Below, in pieces: positions 40,060-53,816 of a DNA stretch of 64,000 nucleotides (position 1 is its first letter; every line of letters begins with the position of its first letter). Made by a program: the position numbers and the translations under genes. The DNA is taken from positions 1-64,000 of the forward strand of contig JAFALK010000048.1 of the NCBI GenBank assembly GCA_019234295.1, read 5' to 3'. The DNA comes from Roseateles sp. (GTDB lineage: Bacteria > Pseudomonadota > Gammaproteobacteria > Burkholderiales > Burkholderiaceae_C). The notes below the pieces were generated by a model. It had not been told where the DNA came from, did no database searches, and saw nothing but the letters and a program-made list of their open reading frames with translations.

Positions 40060-40992
40060 ATGGAGAACAAGGCCCACGCGTTGGCAACTGGACTCTTCGT
40101 GCTGCTGCTGGGCGCCGCGCTCATCGGCGTGATCGCCTGGTTCCAGGGCGACCACCACAGCACGCACTCCTACACCGTGGTGGCGCGCCACGGCGTGCCA
40201 GGACTCAACATCAAGGCGCCGGTCAAGCTCTCGGGCGTGGTGATCGGCAAAGTGGAGGACATCGCCTTCGACGCGGCCGACGCGAGCCAGGTGCTGGTCT
40301 CCGTCGAGGTCGATGCGGATGCGCCGCTGAAGTCCAACACCCGTGCGCGCCTGGGCTACCAGGGCATCACGGGCCTGTCCTTCATCGATCTCGGCCGCGA
40401 CGAGGAGCAGCCCGTGGGCGCGCCGCTCGCCGAAGGGGCGCGCATCGAGCTGCGCTCTTCCACGCTCGACGAACTGATGGGCAACGCACCGCGCGTGCTG
40501 GCCAGTATCGACGCAGCCGCGCGCCGGGTGGCCGGCATGCTCGATGGCGATCATCAGCAGCAGCTGTTCCAGGCGGTAAAGAGCATCGACGCCGCCGCGC
40601 AAAGCGTGACCCGCCTGGCCGACGACGCCCGAGCGCTGCAGCCCGATGCCCGCAGGCTGATGGGCAAGGCGGGCGATACGCTGGCCCATGTGGATGCCAT
40701 GAGCGAGGATGCCCAGCAGCTTGCCCGCGAATGGCGCGAACGTGCCGCTGTGATGGACCGCGTGGGCGCGGCGGCCGATCAGCTGCAGAGCACGGCCAAG
40801 CGACTGGAGCTGGCCATCGCCGGGCCCGAGAAGGGCGATCGCAAGGCCCTCGTGGAGGCCGTCAACAACGCGGCCGACGCCGTCGCCCGGGCGGCCAAGG
40901 CCTTGCAGGAGCAACCGCAGGGCGTGCTGCTCGGAGCGCCCAGGCCGCCGCCCGGACCGGGCGAACCGGGTTTTGATGCGAACCGCAAATGA
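40060..40992 (+). CDS. mlaD: MlaD-like MCE-domain protein
   Basis: A 310-residue protein with one N-terminal membrane helix (ATGLFVLLLGAALIGVIAWF), an MCE domain at about residues 38-115 (GVPGLNIKAPVKLSGVVIGKV, YQGITGLSFIDL) and a long helical tail of MlaD/PqiB type (LDELMGNAPRVLASIDAAARR and on). MCE proteins form hexameric rings that bind phospholipid in the periplasm. The start at 40060 directly follows the mlaF stop. The tail is longer than in E. coli MlaD and may bridge towards the outer membrane. Confidence 0.9.
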   Translation: MENKAHALATGLFVLLLGAALIGVIAWFQGDHHSTHSYTVVARHGVPGLNIKAPVKLSGVVIGKVEDIAFDAADASQVLVSVEVDADAPLKSNTRARLGYQGITGLSFIDLGRDEEQPVGAPLAEGARIELRSSTLDELMGNAPRVLASIDAAARRVAGMLDGDHQQQLFQAVKSIDAAAQSVTRLADDARALQPDARRLMGKAGDTLAHVDAMSEDAQQLAREWRERAAVMDRVGAAADQLQSTAKRLELAIAGPEKGDRKALVEAVNNAADAVARAAKALQEQPQGVLLGAPRPPPGPGEPGFDANRK

Positions 40993-41510
40993 GAAGGCTG
41001 ACCATGCGCGCATTGCCGCTGATGCTCACCGTGTTCCTGGCCGGCTGCTCGGTACTGCCGCCCGCGCCGCCCGCGCCCGCCGTGTACGACTTCGGCCCGC
41101 CGGCTGGCGCGCTGAAGGCAGGTATTAAGCTCCAGGGCGTGGACAGTCCCGAGTGGCTGGAGTCCACTGCCATGCTCTACCGCATGGGTGAGCCGAACCG
41201 TTTGCTGAGCTTCCGCGACAGCCGCTGGTCGGCCGAGCCGGCCGCGCTGCTGGCCGAGCGCGTGCAGCAGCGCCTGTCACCACAGGAGCCCTTGCGTGCA
41301 TTGAGTCTGTCGCTGGAAGTCTTCGAGCAGCGCTTCTCGTCGCAGTCGCAGAGCGAGGTCTGCGTGCGTGTTCGTGCCCGGCTGGGCGATCGCCAGCAGA
41401 GCTTCGAAGTCAGGCAGGCCGGCGGGGCGGACGCGGCCAGCGGCGCGAAGGCCCTGGCGCGGGCCAGCGATGCGTTGATCGAGCAGCTGCTCGATTGGGC
41501 CGCTCAGTGA
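40989..41510 (+). CDS. ABC-type transport auxiliary lipoprotein (PqiC-like)
   Basis: A 173-residue lipoprotein. The signal ends in the lipobox LAGC, then a proline-rich linker (PPAPPAPA) and a domain with VYDFGPP, WLESTAMLYRMGEPNRLLSFRDSRWSA-type PqiC/YmbA features. It overlaps mlaD by four bases (ATGA) and completes the operon. In E. coli PqiC works with the MCE protein PqiB at the outer membrane; this lipoprotein may receive or deliver lipids in the same way. MlaA and MlaC are not in the window. Confidence 0.85.
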   Translation: MRRLTMRALPLMLTVFLAGCSVLPPAPPAPAVYDFGPPAGALKAGIKLQGVDSPEWLESTAMLYRMGEPNRLLSFRDSRWSAEPAALLAERVQQRLSPQEPLRALSLSLEVFEQRFSSQSQSEVCVRVRARLGDRQQSFEVRQAGGADAASGAKALARASDALIEQLLDWAAQ

Positions 41511-42355
41511 GCTGAGAGACCCGCGCCGCGATCCATGCAGCGGCGCAGAAAGGATTCGGCCAGCTCGGAGTCGGCGTCCAGACGCTGACCGATGTAGATC
41601 TCCTGGCGGCGCTCGGCGATCTGGGCGCGCAGCCGGGAAGCCATGACGCCCAGCGGATCGAGGCCCAGTTCCTCAGATTTCAGGATCGCTTCGCTGAGCT
41701 TGGCCACGGCATGGTTGTCGAGCACGGCACGATGGGCCTGGACCACACGCAAGCGCCCTTGCACGGCGACTTCGCTGCTGGTGAGCCAGTGGCGGATCGC
41801 ATCGGCATTGCCGCCCGTGACCTTGACGGAGTCCTCGCCGGCGGCCAGCAACAAGCGTTCGAGCGTTTTGCGGTCGCCGCGGTCGTAGGACTGGTTCACG
41901 AGCATCATCTGCTCCTCGCGCTGGCGCCGCTGGGCGTCGCTGCTGGCGAGGTCCGGGTGGAAGCGCTTGGCCGCGCGCCGATACAGGGTTTTGAGCGGCG
42001 GGGGACCCAGTTCGATCCAGCCGCCCTCGGGCTCGACGGGGAACGGGGCGCCGGCCGGCAATTGCGGCAACTGGGGCAGGGCAGTGGGCTGCGGCGCCTT
42101 GGGCAAACGCGCCTGCACGCCATTGCGTTGCAGGGCCTGGGCCAGCAGGGTGGTGGCGCTGTGAAGCTGGGATTCGAGTGCGTCCAGCTCCATGTAGAGC
42201 GGCGCCAGCGCGCTGGTGTAGCGATCGACAAAGACCTGAAGCCGGGCACGCTGCACGGCGAACTGCTGTTCCTGTTCGGCGAGGTGGGTCTTGAGATCTT
42301 GGAGGAGGGAGCGACGTTTGGCCAGATCGTGATTGGTCATGGTCGTATTGCTCAT
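41504..42355 (-). CDS. DnaJ-like domain protein of unknown role
   Basis: A 283-residue soluble protein. The N-terminal third is coiled coil (LLQDLKTHLAEQEQQFAVQRARLQ, read in parts), the middle holds a degenerate J-domain with HPD in RRAAKRFHPDLAS, and the C-terminal part is helical (RLRVVQAHRAVLDNHAVAKL). The J-domain suggests that it brings a client to DnaK. The ATG at 42355 is chosen over the longer frame because the latter would run into the terminator of hppA. It converges on the Mla lipoprotein gene with a seven-base overlap. Confidence 0.7.
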   Translation of the reverse strand: MSNTTMTNHDLAKRRSLLQDLKTHLAEQEQQFAVQRARLQVFVDRYTSALAPLYMELDALESQLHSATTLLAQALQRNGVQARLPKAPQPTALPQLPQLPAGAPFPVEPEGGWIELGPPPLKTLYRRAAKRFHPDLASSDAQRRQREEQMMLVNQSYDRGDRKTLERLLLAAGEDSVKVTGGNADAIRHWLTSSEVAVQGRLRVVQAHRAVLDNHAVAKLSEAILKSEELGLDPLGVMASRLRAQIAERRQEIYIGQRLDADSELAESFLRRCMDRGAGLSAH

Positions 42356-42395
42356 GCCCAGATTGTGAGGCCAAGCGGCAGGGGCTCGCATAGAA

Positions 42396-42428
42396 AAACA
42401 GCCTCCACGAGGGAGGCTGTTTCAATCT
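42396..42428 (-). terminator. Rho-independent terminator of hppA
   Basis: AAACAGCCTCC and GGAGGCTGTTT form an 11-base stem around a short loop; on the minus strand it is followed by TTTTTCTA. It lies 20-50 bases after the hppA stop in the reading direction of hppA. Confidence 0.85.
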
Positions 42429-42448
42429 GGACTAGGTATTTTCCCGGA

Positions 42449-44623
<2,175 letters not shown>

Positions 44624-44729
44624 CAAGGATCTCCTTTGAATGCTCTTTCTAGAAGGGCTTGTGGCCTCCGCAACGCAGGCCCAGGCTCGGGCGGAGCTTA
44701 CGGGAGCGTCTGTGACGGGCTGATTGGCG

Positions 44730-44757
44730 TTTCCCTGGGTGTGGTGCTCGGTAGAAT
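44730..44757 (+). promoter_or_regulatory. Possible ppa promoter
   Basis: TTTCCC (44730-44735) and TAGAAT (44752-44757) are 16 bases apart and 34 bases upstream of the ppa start. The -10 is good, the -35 poor. Confidence 0.4.
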
Positions 44758-44791
44758 GCGGGTTTCCCCCAAAACCCAAGACTGAAGTCTC

Positions 44792-45331
44792 ATGAGCCTG
44801 CACAACGTCAAACCGGGCGACAAGGCCCCGGAACAGTTCAACGTCGTCATCGAAATCCCGATGAACGCCGACCCGATCAAGTACGAAGTGGACAAGGAGT
44901 CCGGCGCCCTGTTCGTCGACCGCTTCATGACCACGGCCATGCACTATCCGTGCAACTACGGCTACATCCCCCGCACCCTGTCGGACGATGGTGACCCGGT
45001 GGATGTGCTGGTCATCACCCCCTTCCCGCTGACGCCCGGAGTGGTCGTGACCTGCCGCCCCATTGGCGTGCTCAAGATGACCGACGAAGCCGGCGGCGAC
45101 GCCAAGCTGCTGGCCGTCCCCACGAGCAAGATCTTGCCCATGTACGACCACTGGCAAAAGCCCGAGGACGTGAACAAGATGCGCCTGAACGCCATCCAGC
45201 ACTTCTTCGAGCACTACAAGGACCTGGAAAAGGGCAAATGGGTCAAGGTCGACGGCTGGGAAGGCCCCGAGTCCGCCAAGGCCGAGATCGTCTCGGGCAT
45301 CAAGGCCTACGCCGAAGCCCAGCCCAAGTAA
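44792..45331 (+). CDS. ppa: Soluble inorganic pyrophosphatase
   Basis: A 179-residue family I pyrophosphatase with the signature DGDPVDVLV, metal-binding aspartates, and [11 protein letters not shown] and [18 protein letters not shown]. It hydrolyses pyrophosphate in the cytoplasm and drives biosynthetic reactions. It is divergent from hppA, which spends the same substrate on proton pumping, so the intergenic region may set the balance between the two. A strong terminator follows. Confidence 0.96.
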   Translation: MSLHNVKPGDKAPEQFNVVIEIPMNADPIKYEVDKESGALFVDRFMTTAMHYPCNYGYIPRTLSDDGDPVDVLVITPFPLTPGVVVTCRPIGVLKMTDEAGGDAKLLAVPTSKILPMYDHWQKPEDVNKMRLNAIQHFFEHYKDLEKGKWVKVDGWEGPESAKAEIVSGIKAYAEAQPK

Positions 45332-45355
45332 GGCCCGGCCCCACGGCCGACGACG

Positions 45356-45381
45356 AAGCGCCCCGCGGGGCGCTTTTTTTC
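45356..45381 (+). terminator. Rho-independent terminator after ppa
   Basis: AAGCGCCCCGCGGGGCGCTT is a near-perfect palindrome followed by a run of seven T. It overlaps the end of the convergent gene, where it may act on both strands. Confidence 0.9.
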
Positions 45382-46516
45382 ATACCTTGAACGGTGCGTG
45401 TGCGGCGAGATCGTCGATGTAGTGCTCCATGGCGCGGCCCTCTCGCTCGAGGAATTCGCCGACCGCATTGCGGAAATCCGGGTGCGCGAGCCAATGGCTG
45501 GAATGCGTGGCGACGGGCATCAGGCCGCGCGCCATCTTGTGCTCGCCCTGGGCGCCACCCTCAAAGCGCTCATAGCCGTTCGCCATGCACCAGGCAAGCG
45601 GCTGGTAGTAGCAGGCGTCGAAGTGCAGCTGCGGGATGTGCTCCACGCAGCCCCAGTAGCGGCCGAAGGCGGCGCGCTGCAGTGGGTCGAGAGCGATCAG
45701 CGAGCAGGCTACGCGCTCGCCGCCGCGCTTGGCGACGAACATCAGCCAGTGCGCCGGCATCGCCGCGGCCATGCGGGCGAAGAAGTCGCGGTTGAGATAG
45801 GGCGTGCTGTGATGGGCTCGGTAGGTCAGGCGGTAGCACTGGTGAAAGAAGTCCCAGTCCGCTTGCGTGATTTGCGTCCCGTGGCGCACCTCGAACTCGA
45901 CGCCTGCCTCGCGCACGCGCCGCTGCTCCTGCTGGATCTTCTTGCGCTTGTCGCGCTGCATGCTGGCGAGGTAGGCCGTGAAGTCCGCATGGCCCGAGGC
46001 CTGCCAATGGAACTGCACGCCCGAGCGGGCCAGCCAGCCAAGGCTTCGGGCCGCCGCCTGGTCGGCTTCGTCGCCGAACAGCAGATGGATCGAGGAGAAG
46101 TCCTGCTGCGAGGCGATCGACTGCAGGCCCTGAAGCAGCAGGGCGCGCGAGTCGGCGTCGAGCGCGAGCAGGCGGCTGCCAGGCACGGGCGTGAAGGGCA
46201 CGGCGACGACAAGCTTGGGGTAGTAGTCGAGGCCGTGGCGCTGGTAGGCATCAGCCCAGGCCCAGTCGAACACGTACTCCCCGTACGAGTGGGTCTTGAT
46301 CCAGGCGGCACACGCAGCGAGTAGCCGTTCGCCTTCCCTCAGGCTCAGCATCAGCGGTGCCCACCCGGAATCGGCTGTCGCCGAGCCCGAGTCGATCAGC
46401 GCCTGCAGGTACTCGTGGCGCATGAAGGGCGTCGGCTGTGCACTCTGCGCGAGCAGGGCGTTCCAGTCTTCGCGGGCGATGCGGGTGATGTGGTCGTCGA
46501 TGCGCAGTTGGGGCAT
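45380..46516 (-). CDS. GNAT-fold acyltransferase, peptidogalycan-type (DUF482)
   Basis: A 378-residue protein of the FemAB-like GNAT group once called DUF482 or PGP. Motifs include PFMRHEYLQALIDSGS near the start, KKIQQEQRRVREAGVEF in the middle, then the conserved YLNRDFFARM, FGRYWGC and HFDACYYQPLAWCM, and the end KMARGLMPVATHSSHWL. Members are widespread in proteobacteria and thought to transfer an acyl or amino-acyl group, but the substrate is unknown. The ATG at 46516 is chosen over a TTG three codons earlier. It is divergent from nadE with only 29 bases between the starts. Confidence 0.87.
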   Translation of the reverse strand: MPQLRIDDHITRIAREDWNALLAQSAQPTPFMRHEYLQALIDSGSATADSGWAPLMLSLREGERLLAACAAWIKTHSYGEYVFDWAWADAYQRHGLDYYPKLVVAVPFTPVPGSRLLALDADSRALLLQGLQSIASQQDFSSIHLLFGDEADQAAARSLGWLARSGVQFHWQASGHADFTAYLASMQRDKRKKIQQEQRRVREAGVEFEVRHGTQITQADWDFFHQCYRLTYRAHHSTPYLNRDFFARMAAAMPAHWLMFVAKRGGERVACSLIALDPLQRAAFGRYWGCVEHIPQLHFDACYYQPLAWCMANGYERFEGGAQGEHKMARGLMPVATHSSHWLAHPDFRNAVGEFLEREGRAMEHYIDDLAAHAPFKV

Positions 46517-46545
46517 AGGCGCCAAATGATGGCACGATGCGACCT

Positions 46546-49287
<2,742 letters not shown>

Positions 49288-49291
<4 letters not shown>

Positions 49292-49785
49292 TTCTTCATC
49301 GGATCGAAGCTCACGAGGCGGGTGCCGCAGAGCAGGTCGTGTAAGAACTGACGGCTCGGGTGCAGGCGGGCGATCAGCACATAGGCCAGCACGCCGGCCG
49401 TCAGGCAGCCGAAGATGCCGCCCGTGGTCCTGAGCCCGGCGAAATGGGCGCTGGCCAGGGCCGGGATGAACCAGAGCCAGCTCAGCACGTAGCGGGCGAG
49501 TGCCCGCCCCTGGCTCAGTGGGCGGCCCAGGGTGTCGACCACCCGCAGGTGCCAGGCCTTCATCGCCACCGTCTGGCCGCCGTGCGACCAGAACCAGCCG
49601 AAATAGACGCCCAGCACGATGAACAGGAAGGCCTGGCCGGCCGCGCGGCCCTGCATGGCATTGCGCTGCTGGGTCAGGGCTGAGAAGAGGTAGTCGGCAA
49701 TGAAGAGCACGCCAAACAGCAGCACGCCTTCGTAAGCGAAGGCGGCCAGGCGTCGCGCCAGGCTGGGCGCAGCGATATCGGTCAT
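49288..49785 (-). CDS. RDD-family membrane protein
   Basis: A 165-residue protein with an RDD-type start (APSLARRLAAFAYEGVLLFGVLF), a second helix pair around FLFIVLGVYFGWFW, the conserved GGQTVAMKAWHLRVVD and a C-terminal helix with FLHDLLCGTRLV. RDD proteins are of uncertain role; some affect sodium or envelope stress tolerance. It starts eight bases after the DUF3106 gene and overlaps dgkA by four bases. Confidence 0.9.
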
Positions 49786-49793
49786 CAAAAAAA

Positions 49794-50612
49794 TCAGCGG
49801 GAAGTCGCCGCAGTGGGTTTCTTGGGCAGCAGGGTCTTGCTGTCCACCAGCTCGGGATCGGCCCAGACCTTGGCCTGGCCCACCTGCTGGTGCGCGGGCG
49901 GGATTGTCGCCTGAGTGATGAGCACCGTCGTGGCACCCGGCTTGGCCTGCACGACTGAGGGCGCCACGGCCTTGGGAGGCACCAGCCTGGGTGCCGGCGG
50001 CACCAGATTGGACTTGGGCTTGGCCTCGAGATCGGACGCAGTGCAACTGTGGCCCGTCACGCAGGGGGGGGCGGCCTGCTTTCGCGCGGCCTTGGCGGCC
50101 AGTTCCTGGCGCTTTTCGGGCGGCAGGGCCTGATAGGCCTCCCACTTGGCTTCCCGGTCGCCGGACTTGTTGACCTGCTGGGCCCACCGGTAGCGGGCCC
50201 GGGCCTGCTGGCGCTCGGCCGGGGACAGGACGCCCCACGCACGCATGCGCTCATGCACGCGTTCGCGCTCCTGCGGGGGTAGAGCGGCGAAGCGCGGGGC
50301 AAGCTCCAGCCACTTGCTGCGCTGGGTGCCGTCAAGCTCGTTCCAGTCCTTCTGCAGCGGCTCAAGGGCCTGTTGCTGGGCGGGCGTGAGGCCGGCCCAG
50401 TCGGGCGCTGGCATCAGGGAGCCGGGCGGCCTGAGCTTGGCCGGCGCCGGCACGACCAGCGCGCTGTTAGCCCCAGCCGATGCCGCAGCCGCAGCCGCAG
50501 CCGTCTCCTGGGCCTGTGCAGGGGCTAGAAACGCACAGGCCGCCAGCAAGCCGGCGGCCTGAAACAGGGTGGTGAGTCGATGCCGTTCGTCGGGCCTATT
50601 GGTTTTCTTCAT
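49794..50612 (-). CDS. DUF3106 periplasmic protein
   Basis: A 272-residue protein with a signal peptide (AAGLLAACAFLAPAQA), an alanine-rich linker and a central DUF3106 domain (WAGLTPAQQQALEPLQKDW, LPPQERERVHERMRAWGVLSP and LPPEKRQELAAKA). The tail is rich in proline and alanine. The repeats recall Spy/CpxP-like LTxxQ helices, so a periplasmic chaperone-like or sensing role is possible. It overlaps the DUF3619 gene by 17 bases and stays with the sigma factor in many Burkholderiales. Confidence 0.82.
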   Translation of the reverse strand: MKKTNRPDERHRLTTLFQAAGLLAACAFLAPAQAQETAAAAAAASAGANSALVVPAPAKLRPPGSLMPAPDWAGLTPAQQQALEPLQKDWNELDGTQRSKWLELAPRFAALPPQERERVHERMRAWGVLSPAERQQARARYRWAQQVNKSGDREAKWEAYQALPPEKRQELAAKAARKQAAPPCVTGHSCTASDLEAKPKSNLVPPAPRLVPPKAVAPSVVQAKPGATTVLITQATIPPAHQQVGQAKVWADPELVDSKTLLPKKPTAATSR

Positions 50613-51039
50613 CGCTCAAGTATTCGGAGAAGCCTGGATCGCTGTACGCGCTGGGCGGCAGCTTGTCGGACAGCAAGGCGGTGTCGATCTCGGCGGCGGC
50701 CAGCACCTGCTCGTACCACTGGCTGTGCTGGATCAAAAGCAGGCCGGCGACCAGGAGCAGCGGGGGAAGCACCGAGGCGAGCTTGAACCAGCGACTCGGA
50801 CCTCCCAGCAGAGCCAGGCTCCTGCCCGAGCGCACCGCGCCGGTGGCTTCCACGGCCACGGGAACGGTCTGCTGGCGGCGCGTGGCCCGGGCGCGGTCCA
50901 TGGCCTGCTCGCGGGCGGCGCGCAGCCGCTCGGTCACGCTGTGCGGCAATTCTTCACTTTGCTCGGAAAGAGTGCCGGCCACGGCCATGCCGAAGCGGGC
51001 CATGCGCGTATCGAGTTCCTGCAGCGAGAGCTTGTTCAT
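50596..51039 (-). CDS. DUF3619 membrane protein, possible anti-sigma partner
   Basis: A 147-residue protein. A cytoplasmic helical N-terminus (LQELDTRMARFGMAVAGTLSE and LPHSVTERLRAAREQAMDRAR) is followed by one membrane helix (LASVLPPLLLVAGLLLI) and a short acidic periplasmic tail. Its place immediately after the sigma factor, with a four-base overlap, and its single-helix topology are those of membrane anti-sigma factors, but no ZAS zinc motif is present. The regulatory role is an inference. Confidence 0.8.
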   Translation of the reverse strand: MNKLSLQELDTRMARFGMAVAGTLSEQSEELPHSVTERLRAAREQAMDRARATRRQQTVPVAVEATGAVRSGRSLALLGGPSRWFKLASVLPPLLLVAGLLLIQHSQWYEQVLAAAEIDTALLSDKLPPSAYSDPGFSEYLSDEENQ

Positions 51040-51653
51040 AGCGTGATCCCCTTGGCCTTGAGCGACTTCGCCAGTGCACCGACCGCTCGGAAACAGTGCG
51101 TTTTCACGCTCCCTTCCGAACAACCCATGACCGCGGCCGTCTCGGCGACGTCCAATTCCTCCCAGTAACGCAGGAGGAAGGCTTCGCGTTGACGTGCCGG
51201 CAACTGGGCGACTTCCGCCTCGATGGCACGCAAGATCTGTTCCCGGGAAACCTCGTCCGCGGCGCTCAGCGACCCCAGGGCGCCGTCCTGGACTTCCAAG
51301 GATTCCAGCAGGTCGAAATTGTCGTCAGCGTCTCCGGACTCGAAATCCGACATGTTGCTGAACAGCGCGTTCCGGACCTTTTTGCGCCGAAACCAGTCCA
51401 TTGTGGCGTTGGACAGGATGCGCTGAAAAAGCAGGGGCAATTCCGCCGCCGGCTTGTCCGCGTACTTCTCGGCCAGCCGGATCATGGCGTCCTGCACGAT
51501 GTCCAGTGCGGCATCGTCGTCGCGCACCAGGTAGGCGGTACGCTTGAAGGCTCGGCGATCAACCGTGCGCAGGAAGTCGTTGAGTTCTTTGTCGGTGGCC
51601 AAGTGGCAAGTGGAGGAAGGGCAAAAACCGGCGGGATTATGGCATTCGTCCAT
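51036..51653 (-). CDS. RNA polymerase sigma factor, ECF-like
   Basis: A 205-residue sigma-70 protein. Region 2 reads FKRTAYLVRDDDAALDIVQDAM and LLFQRILSNATMDWFRRKKV. Region 4 reads LPARQREAFLLRYWEELDVAETA and GCSEGSVKTHCFRA. The linker holds an acidic stretch (DFESGDADDNFD). The ATG at 51653 is used, but a TTG at 51602 that gives LATDKELNDFL is closer to typical relatives. It heads a five-gene run with DUF3619, DUF3106, RDD and dgkA, so it may steer an envelope response. It is divergent from ilvB across about 207 bases. Confidence 0.9.
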   Translation of the reverse strand: MDECHNPAGFCPSSTCHLATDKELNDFLRTVDRRAFKRTAYLVRDDDAALDIVQDAMIRLAEKYADKPAAELPLLFQRILSNATMDWFRRKKVRNALFSNMSDFESGDADDNFDLLESLEVQDGALGSLSAADEVSREQILRAIEAEVAQLPARQREAFLLRYWEELDVAETAAVMGCSEGSVKTHCFRAVGALAKSLKAKGITL

Positions 51654-51860
51654 TCACGTAAAGAGGTTTCGCGAATCGCGGAGGCTCATGCGCCATCAAT
51701 CGGCATAATCGAAGGCTCGCAAAATGAAGTACTGGTCTTGAGCGTCGGCCCGATCCGGGTCGCCGCATATTCAGACCGCGCAGGTTCCGAGTCCGCCTCA
51801 CGAGGGCGCGAGGAGGGGCACCGAAGGTTTTTCGTCAGAGAAATTCACAGAGGTTCGAAA

Positions 51861-53660
51861 ATGAACATGTCTAGCGCGGAAGTCACTCGTGCCCAATCGT
51901 CCAACGGACAGGCACCGTCGAATTCCTCTCCCACATCCTCCGCGGAGCTCAACGGCTCCGACATCCTCGTGCGCTGTCTGCAAGCCGAAGGCGTGCAGTT
52001 CCTCTGGGGCTATCCCGGCGGCGCAGTCCTCTACATCTACGACGCCCTGTATCGCAATGGCGGCATCCAGCACGTGCTGGTGCGCCACGAGCAGGCGGCT
52101 GTCCATGCGGCCGACGGCTATGCACGGGCGACCGGCAACGTCGGCGTGGCCCTGGTGACCTCAGGCCCGGGTGTCACGAATGCGGTGACGGGTATCGCTA
52201 CGGCCTATATGGACTCGATCCCCATGGTGATCGTGACCGGCCAGGTGCCCACACCCGCCATCGGCTTGGATGCCTTCCAGGAATGCGACACGGTTGGCAT
52301 CACTCGGCCTATCGTCAAGCACAACTTCCTCGTCAAGGACGTGCGCGACCTCGCCATGACGATGAAGAAGGCCTTCCACATCGCCCGCACCGGCCGCCCC
52401 GGCCCGGTGGTTGTGGACATCCCCAAGGATGTTTCCATGGCCAAGGTGCCCGGCGAATTCGAGTATCCGAAGTCGGTGGAGATGCGCTCCTACAACCCGG
52501 TGCGCAAGGGGCACTCGGGCCAGATTCGCAAGGCCGTTCAGCTGCTGCTTCAGGCCAAGCGTCCCTACATCTATACGGGCGGCGGCGTCATCCTCGGCGA
52601 GGCCACGGCCGAGCTGCGCGAGCTGACCAAGCTGCTGGGCTATCCGGTCACCAACACCTTGATGGGCCTGGGCGCCTCGCAGGCCAGCGATCCGCAGTTC
52701 CTCGGCATGCTGGGCATGCACGGCACCTTCGAGGCCAACATGACCATGCAGAACTGCGACGTCTTGCTGGCCGTGGGCGCGCGCTTCGATGACCGCGTGA
52801 TCGGTAACCCCAAGCATTTCGGCTCGGTGGAGCGCAAGATCATTCACGTGGACATCGACCCTTCGTCGATTTCCAAGCGCGTTCGCGTCGACATCCCCAT
52901 CGTGGGCGACGTCAAGGAAGTGCTGACCGAGCTGATCCACCAGATCAGGGAAGCGCAGGCGCGCCCCGATGCCAACGCCATCAACGCCTGGTGGAGCCAG
53001 ATCAACGAGTGGCGTCGCCGCGAGTGCCTGAGCTACAAGAAGTCCAGCGACGTGATCAAGCCGCAGATGGTCGTCGAGACCCTGTGGAACCTGACCAAGG
53101 ACCGCGACACGTACATCACCTCCGACGTCGGCCAGCACCAGATGTGGGCGGCGCAGTTCTACCGCTTTGAGCAGCCGCGCCGCTGGATCAACTCCGGCGG
53201 CCTGGGCACCATGGGCGTAGGCCTGCCTTACGCGATGGGCATCAAGCTGGCCAAGCCGGAGTCGGACGTCTTCTGCATCACGGGCGAAGGCTCGATCCAG
53301 ATGTGTATCCAGGAGCTGTCCACCTGCTTCCAGTACAACACGCCGGTCAAAATCGTCTCGCTGAACAACCGCTACCTGGGCATGGTGCGGCAGTGGCAGG
53401 AGCTGGACTACGGCAAGCGCTACTCGCACAGCTACATGGACGCGCTGCCCGACTTCGTGAAGCTTGCCGAGGCCTACGGACACGTGGGCCTCAAAGTCGA
53501 GAACCCGGCCGACGTGGAAGGCGCGCTGAAGGAAGCCATCCGGCTCAAGGACCGCACTGTTTTCCTGGACATCCGCACCGACCAGACCGAGAACGTCTGG
53601 CCGATGGTCCAGGCTGGCAAGGGCATTTCGGAAATGCTGTTGGGGGCCGAGGACCTCTGA
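51861..53660 (+). CDS. ilvB: Acetolactate synthase, large subunit
   Basis: A 599-residue thiamine-diphosphate enzyme. The catalytic glutamate is in VRHEQAAVHAADGYARATG. The FAD-binding middle part has GMLGMHGTFEANM and GARFDDRV, and the C-terminal cofactor motif is ITGEGSIQMCIQEL, then LNNRYLGMVRQWQ. It makes acetolactate or acetohydroxybutyrate, the first step to valine, leucine and isoleucine. The first 30 residues are a serine- and alanine-rich extension. Upstream, 207 bases separate it from the sigma factor gene; I found no branched-chain leader peptide there. Confidence 0.95.
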   Translation: MNMSSAEVTRAQSSNGQAPSNSSPTSSAELNGSDILVRCLQAEGVQFLWGYPGGAVLYIYDALYRNGGIQHVLVRHEQAAVHAADGYARATGNVGVALVTSGPGVTNAVTGIATAYMDSIPMVIVTGQVPTPAIGLDAFQECDTVGITRPIVKHNFLVKDVRDLAMTMKKAFHIARTGRPGPVVVDIPKDVSMAKVPGEFEYPKSVEMRSYNPVRKGHSGQIRKAVQLLLQAKRPYIYTGGGVILGEATAELRELTKLLGYPVTNTLMGLGASQASDPQFLGMLGMHGTFEANMTMQNCDVLLAVGARFDDRVIGNPKHFGSVERKIIHVDIDPSSISKRVRVDIPIVGDVKEVLTELIHQIREAQARPDANAINAWWSQINEWRRRECLSYKKSSDVIKPQMVVETLWNLTKDRDTYITSDVGQHQMWAAQFYRFEQPRRWINSGGLGTMGVGLPYAMGIKLAKPESDVFCITGEGSIQMCIQELSTCFQYNTPVKIVSLNNRYLGMVRQWQELDYGKRYSHSYMDALPDFVKLAEAYGHVGLKVENPADVEGALKEAIRLKDRTVFLDIRTDQTENVWPMVQAGKGISEMLLGAEDL

Positions 53661-53816
53661 TCCGGCCAAGCCGCCACGCGGCTGCTGCGTTACCGCGCAC
53701 AGCCGACGGGGCGGCAGACCCGAGTCAGAACCCAGCCTGAAGTTCGAACATCGAAGAGCGTGGCCAAGGGCCGCCGGTTACCGCCGACGGTCTGAAGAGC
53801 GCGAAGGACGAGATAC
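53661..53816 (+). ncRNA. Possible structured leader of ilvH
   Basis: The 156 bases between ilvB and ilvH are unusually long for an operon and hold repeated elements. GTTACCGC occurs at 53689-53696 and again (as GTTACCGCC) near 53778-53785; GCCGACGG occurs at 53702-53709 and 53783-53790; GAAGAGCG occurs at 53753-53760 and near 53794. They could base-pair with intervening complementary runs. A conserved 'ilvH' RNA motif has been described upstream of ilvH in Betaproteobacteria, and this is the right place for it. I could not align it. Confidence 0.35.

Noticed and set aside
51724-51741. Short frame MKYWS upstream of ilvB as a possible leader peptide
   Set aside because: It has no run of branched-chain codons and no terminator hairpin follows, so there is no case for attenuation.
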